A stretch of 64,000 nucleotides of DNA, taken from assembly GCA_027485855.1 (NCBI GenBank), contig JAIXQD010000001.1:62001-126000 (forward strand), written 5' to 3'. Under the pieces are notes generated by a model. It did no database searches and was not told the DNA's origin. It worked only from the letters and a program-made list of their open reading frames with translations. Position numbers and translations under genes: made by a program. The stretch is from Rickettsiales bacterium (GTDB lineage Bacteria > Pseudomonadota > Alphaproteobacteria > G027485855). Positions 54,333 to 61,658 of the stretch are shown one piece after another (the stretch's first letter is position 1; every line of letters begins with the position of its first letter).

Positions 54333-54746
54333 ATGAAAGAAGAGAACATCATTAACGCGGTGAAACAGGCTTTGCTAGAGGCCAAAGGCGCAAAAAGCGA
54401 AGCGCAGCAGCTTTTGCTGCAAAAGGCCATTGCCGAGCCACAATTATTGCTGGCACTGACCCAGCCTTTTTTAAAAGGCATTCTCACCCATTGGTTTGAG
54501 CGTGTGGTGCGTTTGCACGGGCTTGAAAATATGCTGCAAGCCGCCCCAACCGCAAAAGCCAAATCGGCGCAAGCAGTGCACAAGGTCACGCCCGAGCAAT
54601 CGATTGATAAGGTTTTGGCGATGATGGCTGCCGAGAATCTTGTTGAAAATCCTGAGGGCAAAAATGACAAAAGTCAGCATGCACAAAGCATTCGGGCTTT
54701 AGCGAAAGCCTTTGCGGCTAAACGCATTGAGAAAAAAGACGAATAA
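54333..54746 (+). CDS. Conserved-looking hypothetical protein
   Basis: A 137-residue, mainly helical soluble protein with no motif I recognise. The N-terminal half reads as amphipathic helices (ENIINAVKQALLEAKGAKSE, FLKGILTHWFERVVRLHGLE). A low-complexity Ala/Lys stretch follows, then a second helical block with QSIRALAKAFAAKRIEKKDE at the end. It is divergent from alanine dehydrogenase and convergent with the small secreted protein. An 8-bp inverted repeat (ACGAATAA/TTATTCGT, 54739-54767) spans the junction and may act as a weak two-way terminator. Confidence 0.5.
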   Translation: MKEENIINAVKQALLEAKGAKSEAQQLLLQKAIAEPQLLLALTQPFLKGILTHWFERVVRLHGLENMLQAAPTAKAKSAQAVHKVTPEQSIDKVLAMMAAENLVENPEGKNDKSQHAQSIRALAKAFAAKRIEKKDE

Positions 54747-54749
54747 AGC

Positions 54750-55046
54750 TTATTGGGCCTTATTCGTGCCGCGCGGTTTTTGCACAACGCACAGTTGATC
54801 GCGACAGCGCACAATCAGCGTGCCACCCGCAGCGCCGCCACTGGCAGAGCAGCTAACAGTGTAAACATCATCACCACTTTCGCCGATATGGGCTTTGGTC
54901 AGCTGCACGGTGGTGGCTTGGCAGTTGGCCGCAAGCGCCGCCGCACGCGCCTCGGCCTGATTAGCTAAGGCCGTCTGCGGCAGCAGCAACGCTGTGAGTA
55001 ATAATAAACTATTGACCCTGACCAAGGCTGAAGCCTTTCTCGCCAT
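54750..55046 (-). CDS. Small exported cysteine-containing protein, unknown function
   Basis: A protein of up to 98 residues with a signal peptide (VNSLLLLTALLLPQTALANQ). The mature part of about 70 residues has four cysteines (AANCQAT, VSCSASG, CRDQLC), suitable for two disulfides in the periplasm. The ATG at 55046 overlaps the isocitrate dehydrogenase 3' end by 38 bases and lacks a ribosome site. A TTG at 55025, with GAGAAAGG upstream, gives a better signal peptide and is perhaps the real start. Function unknown. Confidence 0.55.
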   Translation of the reverse strand: MARKASALVRVNSLLLLTALLLPQTALANQAEARAAALAANCQATTVQLTKAHIGESGDDVYTVSCSASGGAAGGTLIVRCRDQLCVVQKPRGTNKAQ

Positions 55047-56457
55047 CGAACGAAACCAGATTTTCTATTTTAATAAAATCTAGGTTCTGTGCTTGAGCTT
55101 TTTGTAACAGTGCAATGATATCGGCATGATTGATGGTGCCATTATTCGCGGCATAAAAACGGCAGCGCCAATGATCGATGGTGAAGGTCTCGGGGTTGCC
55201 ATCGGGCCAAACTTTCACGCCGCGGCTGGTAATCATTTGTAATTTTAAGGCATCGCTGTCGCAGCTTTGCATTTTTGCGGCAAGGTCGTTAGCGTTGCTG
55301 CCACGCCAATGAATATAAACATCTACGCCCAACAGCTCTTTTTTAGCGGGGCCCATGAGTTTGGGCGAGGGGATATGAATCGGCTTTTGTGCGCCAGCAT
55401 AGCTGACGGCCGGCAAGGTTTGCGGCTTTTGGCCAAGGCGCTTCAGCACTTCGGCGGTGAATTCTTTGGTGCCAAGTTTTTGCCGACTTTTGCCTTCAAC
55501 AAAAATATCGCCCGTATGCAGGCCTTCCTCTATGGTGCTCAGCCACGCATTATGAATGCGCTCGGCCACTTCGCCTTGGCCAATATGCACCAGCATCAGC
55601 GCGCCCGACAACAGCAAGCCCGACGGGTTGGCCATATTTTTGCCGGCAATATTGGGTGCCGAGCCATGAATGGCCTCAAACATGGCGCAGTGATCGCCAA
55701 TATTGGCCGAAGCGCCAAGCCCAACCGAGCCGGTAATTTGCGCCGCCACATCTGATATGACATCGCCATAAAGATTGGTGGTAACAATCATATCGAAACT
55801 GTCGGGCTTATCGGCAATCATCGCCGTGCCAATATCGATAATCCAGTGGTCGGTAGCAATATCGGGGTAGTTTTTGGCAATCTGCTCAAACTTTTTATGA
55901 AACAGGCCGTCGGTGAGTTTAAGAATATTATCCTTACTCATGCAGCTGATTTTTTTGCGGCCATAGGCGCGCGCATATTCAAAAGCATAGCGGATAATTT
56001 TTTCGGTACCCGCATGCGAGGCCACTTTTACCGCATGATACAGCTCATCGGTTTGGCGATATTCAATGCCGGCATAAAGGTCTTCCTCATTTTCGCGCAC
56101 AATCACCACATCCATTTTTGGGTGCTTGGTGGGGATAGCGGGCGCATAAGAGACACAGGGGCGGATATTGGCATAAAGCCCCAGCGTTTTACGAATAGTG
56201 ACATTCAGGCTTTTATAGCCGCCGCCCAAAGGCGTGGTGATGGGCGCTTTAAATAAAAGCTGGGTGCGCCGTAAACTATCCCAGGCCGATGGCGCAATGC
56301 CGCTGCTATTGCCCGATAGATATAGCTTTTCGCCAACTTCTATCACTTCTGGCTCAATTTGTGCGCCAGCTTCGGTCATGATTTGCAGGGCCGCCGGCAT
56401 AATCTCGGGGCCGATGCCGTCACCATAAGCAATAGTAACCGGAGTTTTTTTACTCAT
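55009..56457 (-). CDS. icd: Isocitrate dehydrogenase, long Rickettsia/Thermus type
   Basis: A 482-residue member of the isocitrate/isopropylmalate dehydrogenase family. Core motifs are AYGDGIGPEIMPAALQIM, the Arg-rich substrate segment LYANIRPCVSYAPAI, the RENEEDLYAGIEYRQTDELY loop, the metal-binding DMIVTTNLYGDVISDVAAQI and the cofactor loop FEAIHGSAPNIAGKNMANPS. Residues ~340-482 are the extra C-terminal domain seen in the Rickettsia and Thermus enzymes but not in the ~415-residue E. coli enzyme. It converts isocitrate to 2-oxoglutarate in the TCA cycle, probably with NADP+. Confidence 0.93.
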   Translation of the reverse strand: MSKKTPVTIAYGDGIGPEIMPAALQIMTEAGAQIEPEVIEVGEKLYLSGNSSGIAPSAWDSLRRTQLLFKAPITTPLGGGYKSLNVTIRKTLGLYANIRPCVSYAPAIPTKHPKMDVVIVRENEEDLYAGIEYRQTDELYHAVKVASHAGTEKIIRYAFEYARAYGRKKISCMSKDNILKLTDGLFHKKFEQIAKNYPDIATDHWIIDIGTAMIADKPDSFDMIVTTNLYGDVISDVAAQITGSVGLGASANIGDHCAMFEAIHGSAPNIAGKNMANPSGLLLSGALMLVHIGQGEVAERIHNAWLSTIEEGLHTGDIFVEGKSRQKLGTKEFTAEVLKRLGQKPQTLPAVSYAGAQKPIHIPSPKLMGPAKKELLGVDVYIHWRGSNANDLAAKMQSCDSDALKLQMITSRGVKVWPDGNPETFTIDHWRCRFYAANNGTINHADIIALLQKAQAQNLDFIKIENLVSFDGEKGFSLGQGQ

Positions 56458-56469
56458 GGGGCAGTGTCC

Positions 56470-56550
56470 TTAGCTGTCGCGTGTTTGAAGCCAGAAAAAT
56501 AAAATAATGAGCGCGATGATGATTTTATCAAGACCAATTTCAAACGGCAT
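56470..56550 (-). CDS. 26-residue membrane peptide
   Basis: A very short gene encoding MPFEIGLDKIIIALIILFFW followed by LQTRDS. It is preceded at ideal spacing by AAAGGAGG, one of the best ribosome sites in the window, which argues that it is translated. The peptide is one hydrophobic helix with an acidic N-terminus and a charged C-terminus. It lies between the acyl-CoA dehydrogenase (56 bases upstream) and isocitrate dehydrogenase (12 bases downstream) on the same strand. No family is recognised. It may be a small membrane regulator or a leader coupled to icd. Confidence 0.65.
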   Translation of the reverse strand: MPFEIGLDKIIIALIILFFWLQTRDS

Positions 56551-56605
56551 CTGTGCCTCCTTTGGCGTGACTTCTTTAGCTGCGCAATATCTTAGCGCAT
56601 TTTTG

Positions 56606-58351
56606 CTATTCGCTAAAGGCCAGAATAGCCGAATGCCCATCCAATATTTGTGGCAGTAAACCTGAAGTTTGTGGCAAAATATTGTCGGCATAAAAACGAA
56701 TGCTGATGGTTTTGTTATCGGCAAAAGCGGGGTCGAGGCTCTCGCCATTTTGCGACATGGCCATAAGGGCGGCAAAACTTTGTGCCATTTTCAGCCCGCC
56801 TAAAAACAAACCCAGCAAGCGCAAATAAGGCGAGGCCGCGGCGGCCTGCCTTTGCATATCGCGGCTTTGCAACAAGCTGCGCGTGGCGGTTTCGGCATGC
56901 ACCAGCGATTGATCAAGCCGGCGTGCCAGCACGGCCGCATCATCACCCTTAAGCTTAGCTAACAGATAAATAACCTCACGCGCTTCGGTAAAAAGCAGCT
57001 TAAGCGCGGCGCCTTCATCGCGCAGCACTTTACGAAAAACCAGGTCGTTGGCCTGAATGCCATTGGTGCCCTCATAAATTGCCAGCACGCGTGCATCGCG
57101 ATAATGTTGGGCCACGCCCGTTTCTTCTATAAAGCCCATGCCGCCATGCACCTGTATAGCCAAGCTGCATACTTCATTGGCAAGATCGGTGCTAAAGGCT
57201 TTAACAATGGGCGTGAGTAAATCAACACGACTTTGATTTTTTAAATCAACGGCGCTGGCAGCATCAAGCGCCAAAGCACGGGCGGCTTCAATTTGGCTGC
57301 GCATAGTCAGCAGCATGCGCCGCACATCGGGATGTTTGATAATAGCAACGGCCGGCGCTTTGGGCCGATCAATCGCTTTGCTTTGAATGCGATTTTTGGC
57401 GTAATCCAGCGCCTGCTGATAGGCGCGTTCGGCAATGGCGATGCCCTGCACACCAACCGACAGGCGGGCGTTATTCATCATGATAAACATGCCGGCGATG
57501 CCATCGCCCTCTTGGCCAACCAGCTCGGCATAGGCGCCTTCATTATCGCCATAAGCCATAACGCAAGTGGGGCTGCCATGCTGGCCTAATTTATGCTCAA
57601 GCGAAACGGCGCGCAAATCATTGCGTGGGCCAATCGAGCCGTCATCATTGACTATAAATTTTGGCACCAGAAAAAGCGACAGGCCCTTAGTGCCTTCGGC
57701 AGCGCCCTCAATGCGTGCTAAAACCAAGTGAATGATATTGTCAGTTAAATCATGTTCGCCATAACTTATGTATATTTTCTGGCCAGTTACACGATAATGC
57801 TCACCTTGTTTCTTAGCTTTGCAGGCCACTTGGCCCACATCAGAGCCCGCTTGTGGCTCGGTTAAATTCATGGTGCAGGCCCATGCGCCGCTAATGATTT
57901 TTGCTAAATATTTTTGCTGCTGCGCTTGGTTGCCTTGATGGCTGAGCAATTCAATCGCGCCTTGGTTGAGCAATGGCGCCAAAGCCCATGATATACAAGC
58001 GCTTTGCCAATATTCCTGCACGGCTAAAGCCAGCACAAAGGGCAGGCCCTGCCCACCAAAATCGGGTGTGGCGCAAAGGCCGTTCCAACCTGCCTGAATA
58101 TATTCGGCATAGGCATTTTTGAAACCATCGGGCGTGGTTACCGCGCCATTGGCGATCTGTGCGCCTTGCTGGTCGGCGGGCCAATTGAGCGGCACTAATG
58201 ACATTTCGGCAAACTTTGCCGCCTCTGTCACAATTGGCTCTAATATGTCGTGCGGTAAATTGGCTAGGCGGTCGGTGCCAATCAATTGCTTAAAATTAAA
58301 CAATGTATCGGCGATGGGTGCGGCATAGGGCGTTTGCATTTGTTTGCTCAT
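56606..58351 (-). CDS. Acyl-CoA dehydrogenase, long C-terminal-domain type
   Basis: A 581-residue acyl-CoA dehydrogenase related to the DmdC group (3-methylmercaptopropionyl-CoA dehydrogenase and similar). The start at 58351 has AGGA upstream. FAD/substrate motifs are MNLTEPQAGSDVGQVACKAK and VTGQKIYISYGEHDLTDNII. The middle domain has AIQVHGGMGFIEETGVAQHY and the catalytic Glu in VLAIYEGTNGIQANDL (about residue 430). The C-terminal ~120 residues are the extra helical domain typical of this group. Substrate cannot be set by sequence alone. Confidence 0.88.
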   Translation of the reverse strand: MSKQMQTPYAAPIADTLFNFKQLIGTDRLANLPHDILEPIVTEAAKFAEMSLVPLNWPADQQGAQIANGAVTTPDGFKNAYAEYIQAGWNGLCATPDFGGQGLPFVLALAVQEYWQSACISWALAPLLNQGAIELLSHQGNQAQQQKYLAKIISGAWACTMNLTEPQAGSDVGQVACKAKKQGEHYRVTGQKIYISYGEHDLTDNIIHLVLARIEGAAEGTKGLSLFLVPKFIVNDDGSIGPRNDLRAVSLEHKLGQHGSPTCVMAYGDNEGAYAELVGQEGDGIAGMFIMMNNARLSVGVQGIAIAERAYQQALDYAKNRIQSKAIDRPKAPAVAIIKHPDVRRMLLTMRSQIEAARALALDAASAVDLKNQSRVDLLTPIVKAFSTDLANEVCSLAIQVHGGMGFIEETGVAQHYRDARVLAIYEGTNGIQANDLVFRKVLRDEGAALKLLFTEAREVIYLLAKLKGDDAAVLARRLDQSLVHAETATRSLLQSRDMQRQAAAASPYLRLLGLFLGGLKMAQSFAALMAMSQNGESLDPAFADNKTISIRFYADNILPQTSGLLPQILDGHSAILAFSE

Positions 58352-58425
58352 GGTTTTCCTGTTTGGCACGGCTTTTGCAATATCAGCGGGTAGCATAACC
58401 ACAACTCTTTAACATCAGGTTGCCA

Positions 58426-59322
58426 ATGACTATACAAGCCAGCCTTTTAAGCCCGCCACGGCATGATGTTTTATCTGCGATACAAAAAGCCAGCGCCAGC
58501 GTGGGCGTCGATTTTAATTACATGCTGGGTAAGGCACAAACCGAAAGCAGCCTCAACCCCAATGCCAAAGCTAAAACCAGTTCGGCCGCTGGGCTTTATC
58601 AATTTATCGAACAAACTTGGCTGACCATGGTCAATCGCTATGGCGCCAAACATGGCATGACACAAGAGGCCGATGCTATTGATGTGCGCCATGGCAGGGC
58701 CATTATCACCGACCCCGCCATTAAAAAAGAAATTTTGGCCAAGCGTTTTGACCCAGAAACCGCAGCCCTCATGGCGGCCGAATTTGCCGCCGAAAATCAG
58801 CGCAACTTGCAAGCCTCGGTGCGTGGGCCCATTGGCGGCACCGAATTATATCTGGCGCATTTTTTAGGCGCGGGGGGTGCGGCGCAGTTTTTGCAAGCCA
58901 AGGCGCAAAACCCGCAGCAAGCAGCGGCCGATATTTTGCCGCAAGCCGCAGCGGCCAATAAAAATGTGTTTTATAAGCCTGACGGCACTAAGCGCAGCGT
59001 GGCCGAAATTTATGCGCGGTTCGATAACAAAATGCATGAGCAGGGCGATGTGCCAACCAAAGCACAATTAGCCCAAGTCAAATTACCAGCGGCGCTCAAT
59101 ACGCAGCTGCTGGCACAAGAGCAAACGCCACTCAGCGCAGTACAGATGACTTATGCCATACCCTCGGCCATACGTGATTTGCCGCAAGCCAGCCAAAATT
59201 ACGCAACCATGCTGATGCATATGCTGACCGGACAAAATAGTAACAGCCTTGGTGATGTCGAGCTTTCGCTGTTAAGTCGTGATGACGAAAGGCTTCAAGA
59301 GCCGAAGGAAAATTATCACTAA
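58426..59322 (+). CDS. Lytic transglycosylase-like (SLT domain) protein
   Basis: A 298-residue protein with a goose-lysozyme/SLT-type catalytic region at residues ~25-130. The catalytic Glu40 is in GKAQTESSLNPNAKAKTSSA, followed by AAGLYQFIEQTWLTMVNRYG and a distal YLAHFLGAGGAAQFLQAKAQ. The rest is Gln/Ala-rich and may bind a partner. No signal peptide is evident, so export would need a phage- or flagellum-like route or another mechanism. It cleaves glycan strands to anhydro-muropeptides. It ends 4 bases into the convergent tsaC-like gene. Confidence 0.8.
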   Translation: MTIQASLLSPPRHDVLSAIQKASASVGVDFNYMLGKAQTESSLNPNAKAKTSSAAGLYQFIEQTWLTMVNRYGAKHGMTQEADAIDVRHGRAIITDPAIKKEILAKRFDPETAALMAAEFAAENQRNLQASVRGPIGGTELYLAHFLGAGGAAQFLQAKAQNPQQAAADILPQAAAANKNVFYKPDGTKRSVAEIYARFDNKMHEQGDVPTKAQLAQVKLPAALNTQLLAQEQTPLSAVQMTYAIPSAIRDLPQASQNYATMLMHMLTGQNSNSLGDVELSLLSRDDERLQEPKENYH

Positions 59323-60284
59323 TTTTTATCAGCCGCAGCGCGTTTAAGCCGGTCATTGATAGCAATGCCTAAGCCTGTTTCAGGTATGGGCATGACGGCA
59401 ATGCCGGCAACATTCATTTGCTCGGCGGTATGTAAATGCACAAAAAGATTGGCGGCGGCCTCGGTTAAATCGCCACTGTCAGAGAGGCTTAACTGATATA
59501 AATGCGTGGCCTCTAAACTGGGGCCAAAAGTGAGCCAAACTTCGTTGCTGTTTGGACTTTGGGCATTTAATCTTAGTGGTTTGTTGGGCGCGTAATGGCT
59601 GCTCATTTGCCCCGGAGACGTTATTTGCGAGGTTATCTTATCGGCCTCTTTAATTGTATCAACTTGACCGATGATAGCGGCCAGCATCTCGGCGGTTATC
59701 GCGCCTGGCCGTAAAATGCGGACTTGTTGTTGCGTTAAATCAAGCACCGTTGATTCAACGCCAATACTGCTTTTGCCGCTGGCTAAAATAAGCGCCACTT
59801 TATCGCCTAAGCTCTGCGCCACATGTTGCGCTGTGGTGGGCGATAAATAACCCGATGGGTTGGCGCTGGGGGCAGCCAGCGGCGTTTGCACCATGCGCAA
59901 TAAATCGAGCGCGACTTTGTGTTGCGGAATACGCACCGCAAGGCTGGGTAGGCCCGCGCTGGCCAAAAGCGAAATGCGGCTGTTATTATGCCGTGGCAAA
60001 ATAAGGGTGAGGGGGCCGGGCCAAAAATGTGCGGCTAATTCCTCGGCCCTATTATCCATCTGTACATGCGCGGCTAATTGCGCAAAATCATAACCATGAA
60101 TAATGAGCGGGTTAAAACTGGGGCGACCCTTGGCAGCATAAATAGCCGCAACAGCGTGGTCGTTGGTGGCGTCAGCGGCGAGGCCATAAACAGTTTCTGT
60201 TGGCATGGCCACCAGCTTGCCTTGTTGCAGCAGTAACGCTGCCTTGGCGAGCGCGGCTGGTGTGGGCGTGACAATCTCTGACAT
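59319..60284 (-). CDS. Threonylcarbamoyl-AMP synthase, Sua5/TsaC
   Basis: A 321-residue protein with an N-terminal YrdC domain (about 1-200) and a C-terminal Sua5 domain. Motifs are GKLVAMPTETVYGLAADATN, AAKGRPSFNPLIIHGYDFAQ and TPLAAPSANPSGYLSPTTAQ. It makes threonylcarbamoyl-AMP from threonine, bicarbonate and ATP for the t6A modification of ANN-decoding tRNAs. I chose the ATG at 60284, with AAAGG just upstream; an earlier ATG at 60311 is possible. The parA-like gene is divergent. Confidence 0.93.
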   Translation of the reverse strand: MSEIVTPTPAALAKAALLLQQGKLVAMPTETVYGLAADATNDHAVAAIYAAKGRPSFNPLIIHGYDFAQLAAHVQMDNRAEELAAHFWPGPLTLILPRHNNSRISLLASAGLPSLAVRIPQHKVALDLLRMVQTPLAAPSANPSGYLSPTTAQHVAQSLGDKVALILASGKSSIGVESTVLDLTQQQVRILRPGAITAEMLAAIIGQVDTIKEADKITSQITSPGQMSSHYAPNKPLRLNAQSPNSNEVWLTFGPSLEATHLYQLSLSDSGDLTEAAANLFVHLHTAEQMNVAGIAVMPIPETGLGIAINDRLKRAAADKN

Positions 60285-60352
60285 CTTGCCTTTACGAATG
60301 ATGCGGCGCACAATAGCGCGCTTATTGATTCTCTAACATTGCGAGGTTGCAT

Positions 60353-61030
60353 ATGCCAGCCAAAATTATCACCATTGCGCAGCAAAAAGGCGGCGCTGGT
60401 AAAACAACTTTGGCCGCGCACTTGGCTGTGGCCTTTGCGCAAAATGGCTCACGCGTGGCGCTGCTCGATATCGACCCGCAAGGCAGCTTAGCCCGTTTTG
60501 GTCAATTGCGCGCGCACTATAAGCAGGCCGTGCCTTTGGCTTTTCATAGTTTGGCCGGCTGGCGCACCGAGCGTGAGATTGAAAAATTAGCCCACGACTA
60601 TGACCTTATTGTTATCGATAGCCCGCCCCATGCCGCAACAGAGCCACGCTTAGCCATAAGAGCGGCCGATTTGGTGCTGGTGCCCGTGCAACCCAGCCCG
60701 ATGGATGTTTGGGCCTGTGAGCCAACCATCGATTTATGTGTGGCCGAGCAAACGGCGCATATGCTGGTGCTTAACCGTATGCCCAGCGCTGGCAAGCTGG
60801 CCAAAGAAATGACCGATGAATTAGCTAAACTGAATGTGCCGCTGGCCAAAGCCGCTTTGGGCAACCGCGTGGCCTATGCCGCCGCTATGGCGCGTGGCCT
60901 TGGCATTACCGAGTTTGAAAAACGCGGCAATGCCGCACAAGAACTGGTGGCCCTTGCCCTTGAAAGCCTGCAAATGCTGGCTTTATCGGGGCAAGGTGCA
61001 TCAAGCCAAGTGGCGCGTAAAATCGCTTAG
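60353..61030 (+). CDS. Orphan ParA/MinD-family ATPase
   Basis: A 225-residue ParA-type ATPase. The deviant Walker A is IAQQKGGAGKTTLAAHLAVA, the A' motif is ALLDIDPQGSLARFG, and Walker B is LIVIDSPPHAATEPRLAIRA. No ParB gene or parS site was found nearby. It may position some other cargo or be a PpfA-like orphan; MipZ is less likely because its characteristic N-terminal NEKGGAGKSTIAVHL and length (~270) differ. GAGG precedes the ATG at 60353. The next gene is convergent. Confidence 0.85.
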   Translation: MPAKIITIAQQKGGAGKTTLAAHLAVAFAQNGSRVALLDIDPQGSLARFGQLRAHYKQAVPLAFHSLAGWRTEREIEKLAHDYDLIVIDSPPHAATEPRLAIRAADLVLVPVQPSPMDVWACEPTIDLCVAEQTAHMLVLNRMPSAGKLAKEMTDELAKLNVPLAKAALGNRVAYAAAMARGLGITEFEKRGNAAQELVALALESLQMLALSGQGASSQVARKIA

Positions 61031-61040
61031 GATAATTTGC

Positions 61041-61637
61041 CTATAGTTTGAGCTTTTTAATTTCAGCCAGCACTAAATCGGCATGTTGCTCGGGCTTAAC
61101 CTTGCGCCAAATCGCCCGAATAACGCCGGCGCCATCAATCAGAAAGCTGCTGCGCTCAAGCCCCATATATTTTTTGCCATACATCGATTTTTCAACCCAA
61201 ACGCCATAGCGCTCGGCTACATCGCTGTCGGCGTCCGAGGCGAGCGTGAAATTAAGCCCAAATTTAGCGGTAAATTTATCATGCGCTTTGAGCGGGTCTT
61301 TTGAAACACCAATGACTGTGGTTTTGAGCTTATTAAAATGCGGCATGTTATCGCGTAGCGCGCAGGCTTGCACCGTGCAACCGGGTGTGTCGTCCTTCGG
61401 GTAAAAATAAAGCAGCACAGTTTGACCCTTAAGCCCCGCAAGCGAGATTTTTTTGCCTTCGGCCACTGGCATGTTAAAAGCGGGGGCTTTTTGCCCAACC
61501 TCAAGCAGCGCGCTGGCGGCAGTGGTTTTGCTAGTCGCTTTGGTTGTGGCGGTGGTTTTTGCTGTGATGGTTTTTACTGTGATGGTTTTTACTGTTACTG
61601 TTTTTTTGGGGGCAATTTTTTTGGCAGGTGCGGGCAT
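61041..61637 (-). CDS. bcp: Bcp/PrxQ-type peroxiredoxin with basic N-terminal tail
   Basis: A thioredoxin-dependent peroxiredoxin of 198 residues. The peroxidatic Cys87 and resolving Cys92 are in YPKDDTPGCTVQACALRDN, and the Arg of the active site lies in the GLERSSFLIDGAGVI region. The usual Bcp is ~155 residues. The first ~45 residues here are a Lys/Thr-rich repeat (VTVKTITVKTITAKTT) encoded by a 15-base DNA repeat, unlike a normal signal peptide. It detoxifies peroxides. Position next to glnE is typical for the class. Confidence 0.93.
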   Translation of the reverse strand: MPAPAKKIAPKKTVTVKTITVKTITAKTTATTKATSKTTAASALLEVGQKAPAFNMPVAEGKKISLAGLKGQTVLLYFYPKDDTPGCTVQACALRDNMPHFNKLKTTVIGVSKDPLKAHDKFTAKFGLNFTLASDADSDVAERYGVWVEKSMYGKKYMGLERSSFLIDGAGVIRAIWRKVKPEQHADLVLAEIKKLKL

Positions 61638-61658
61638 GGTTTCTATCCTAGCAATATC

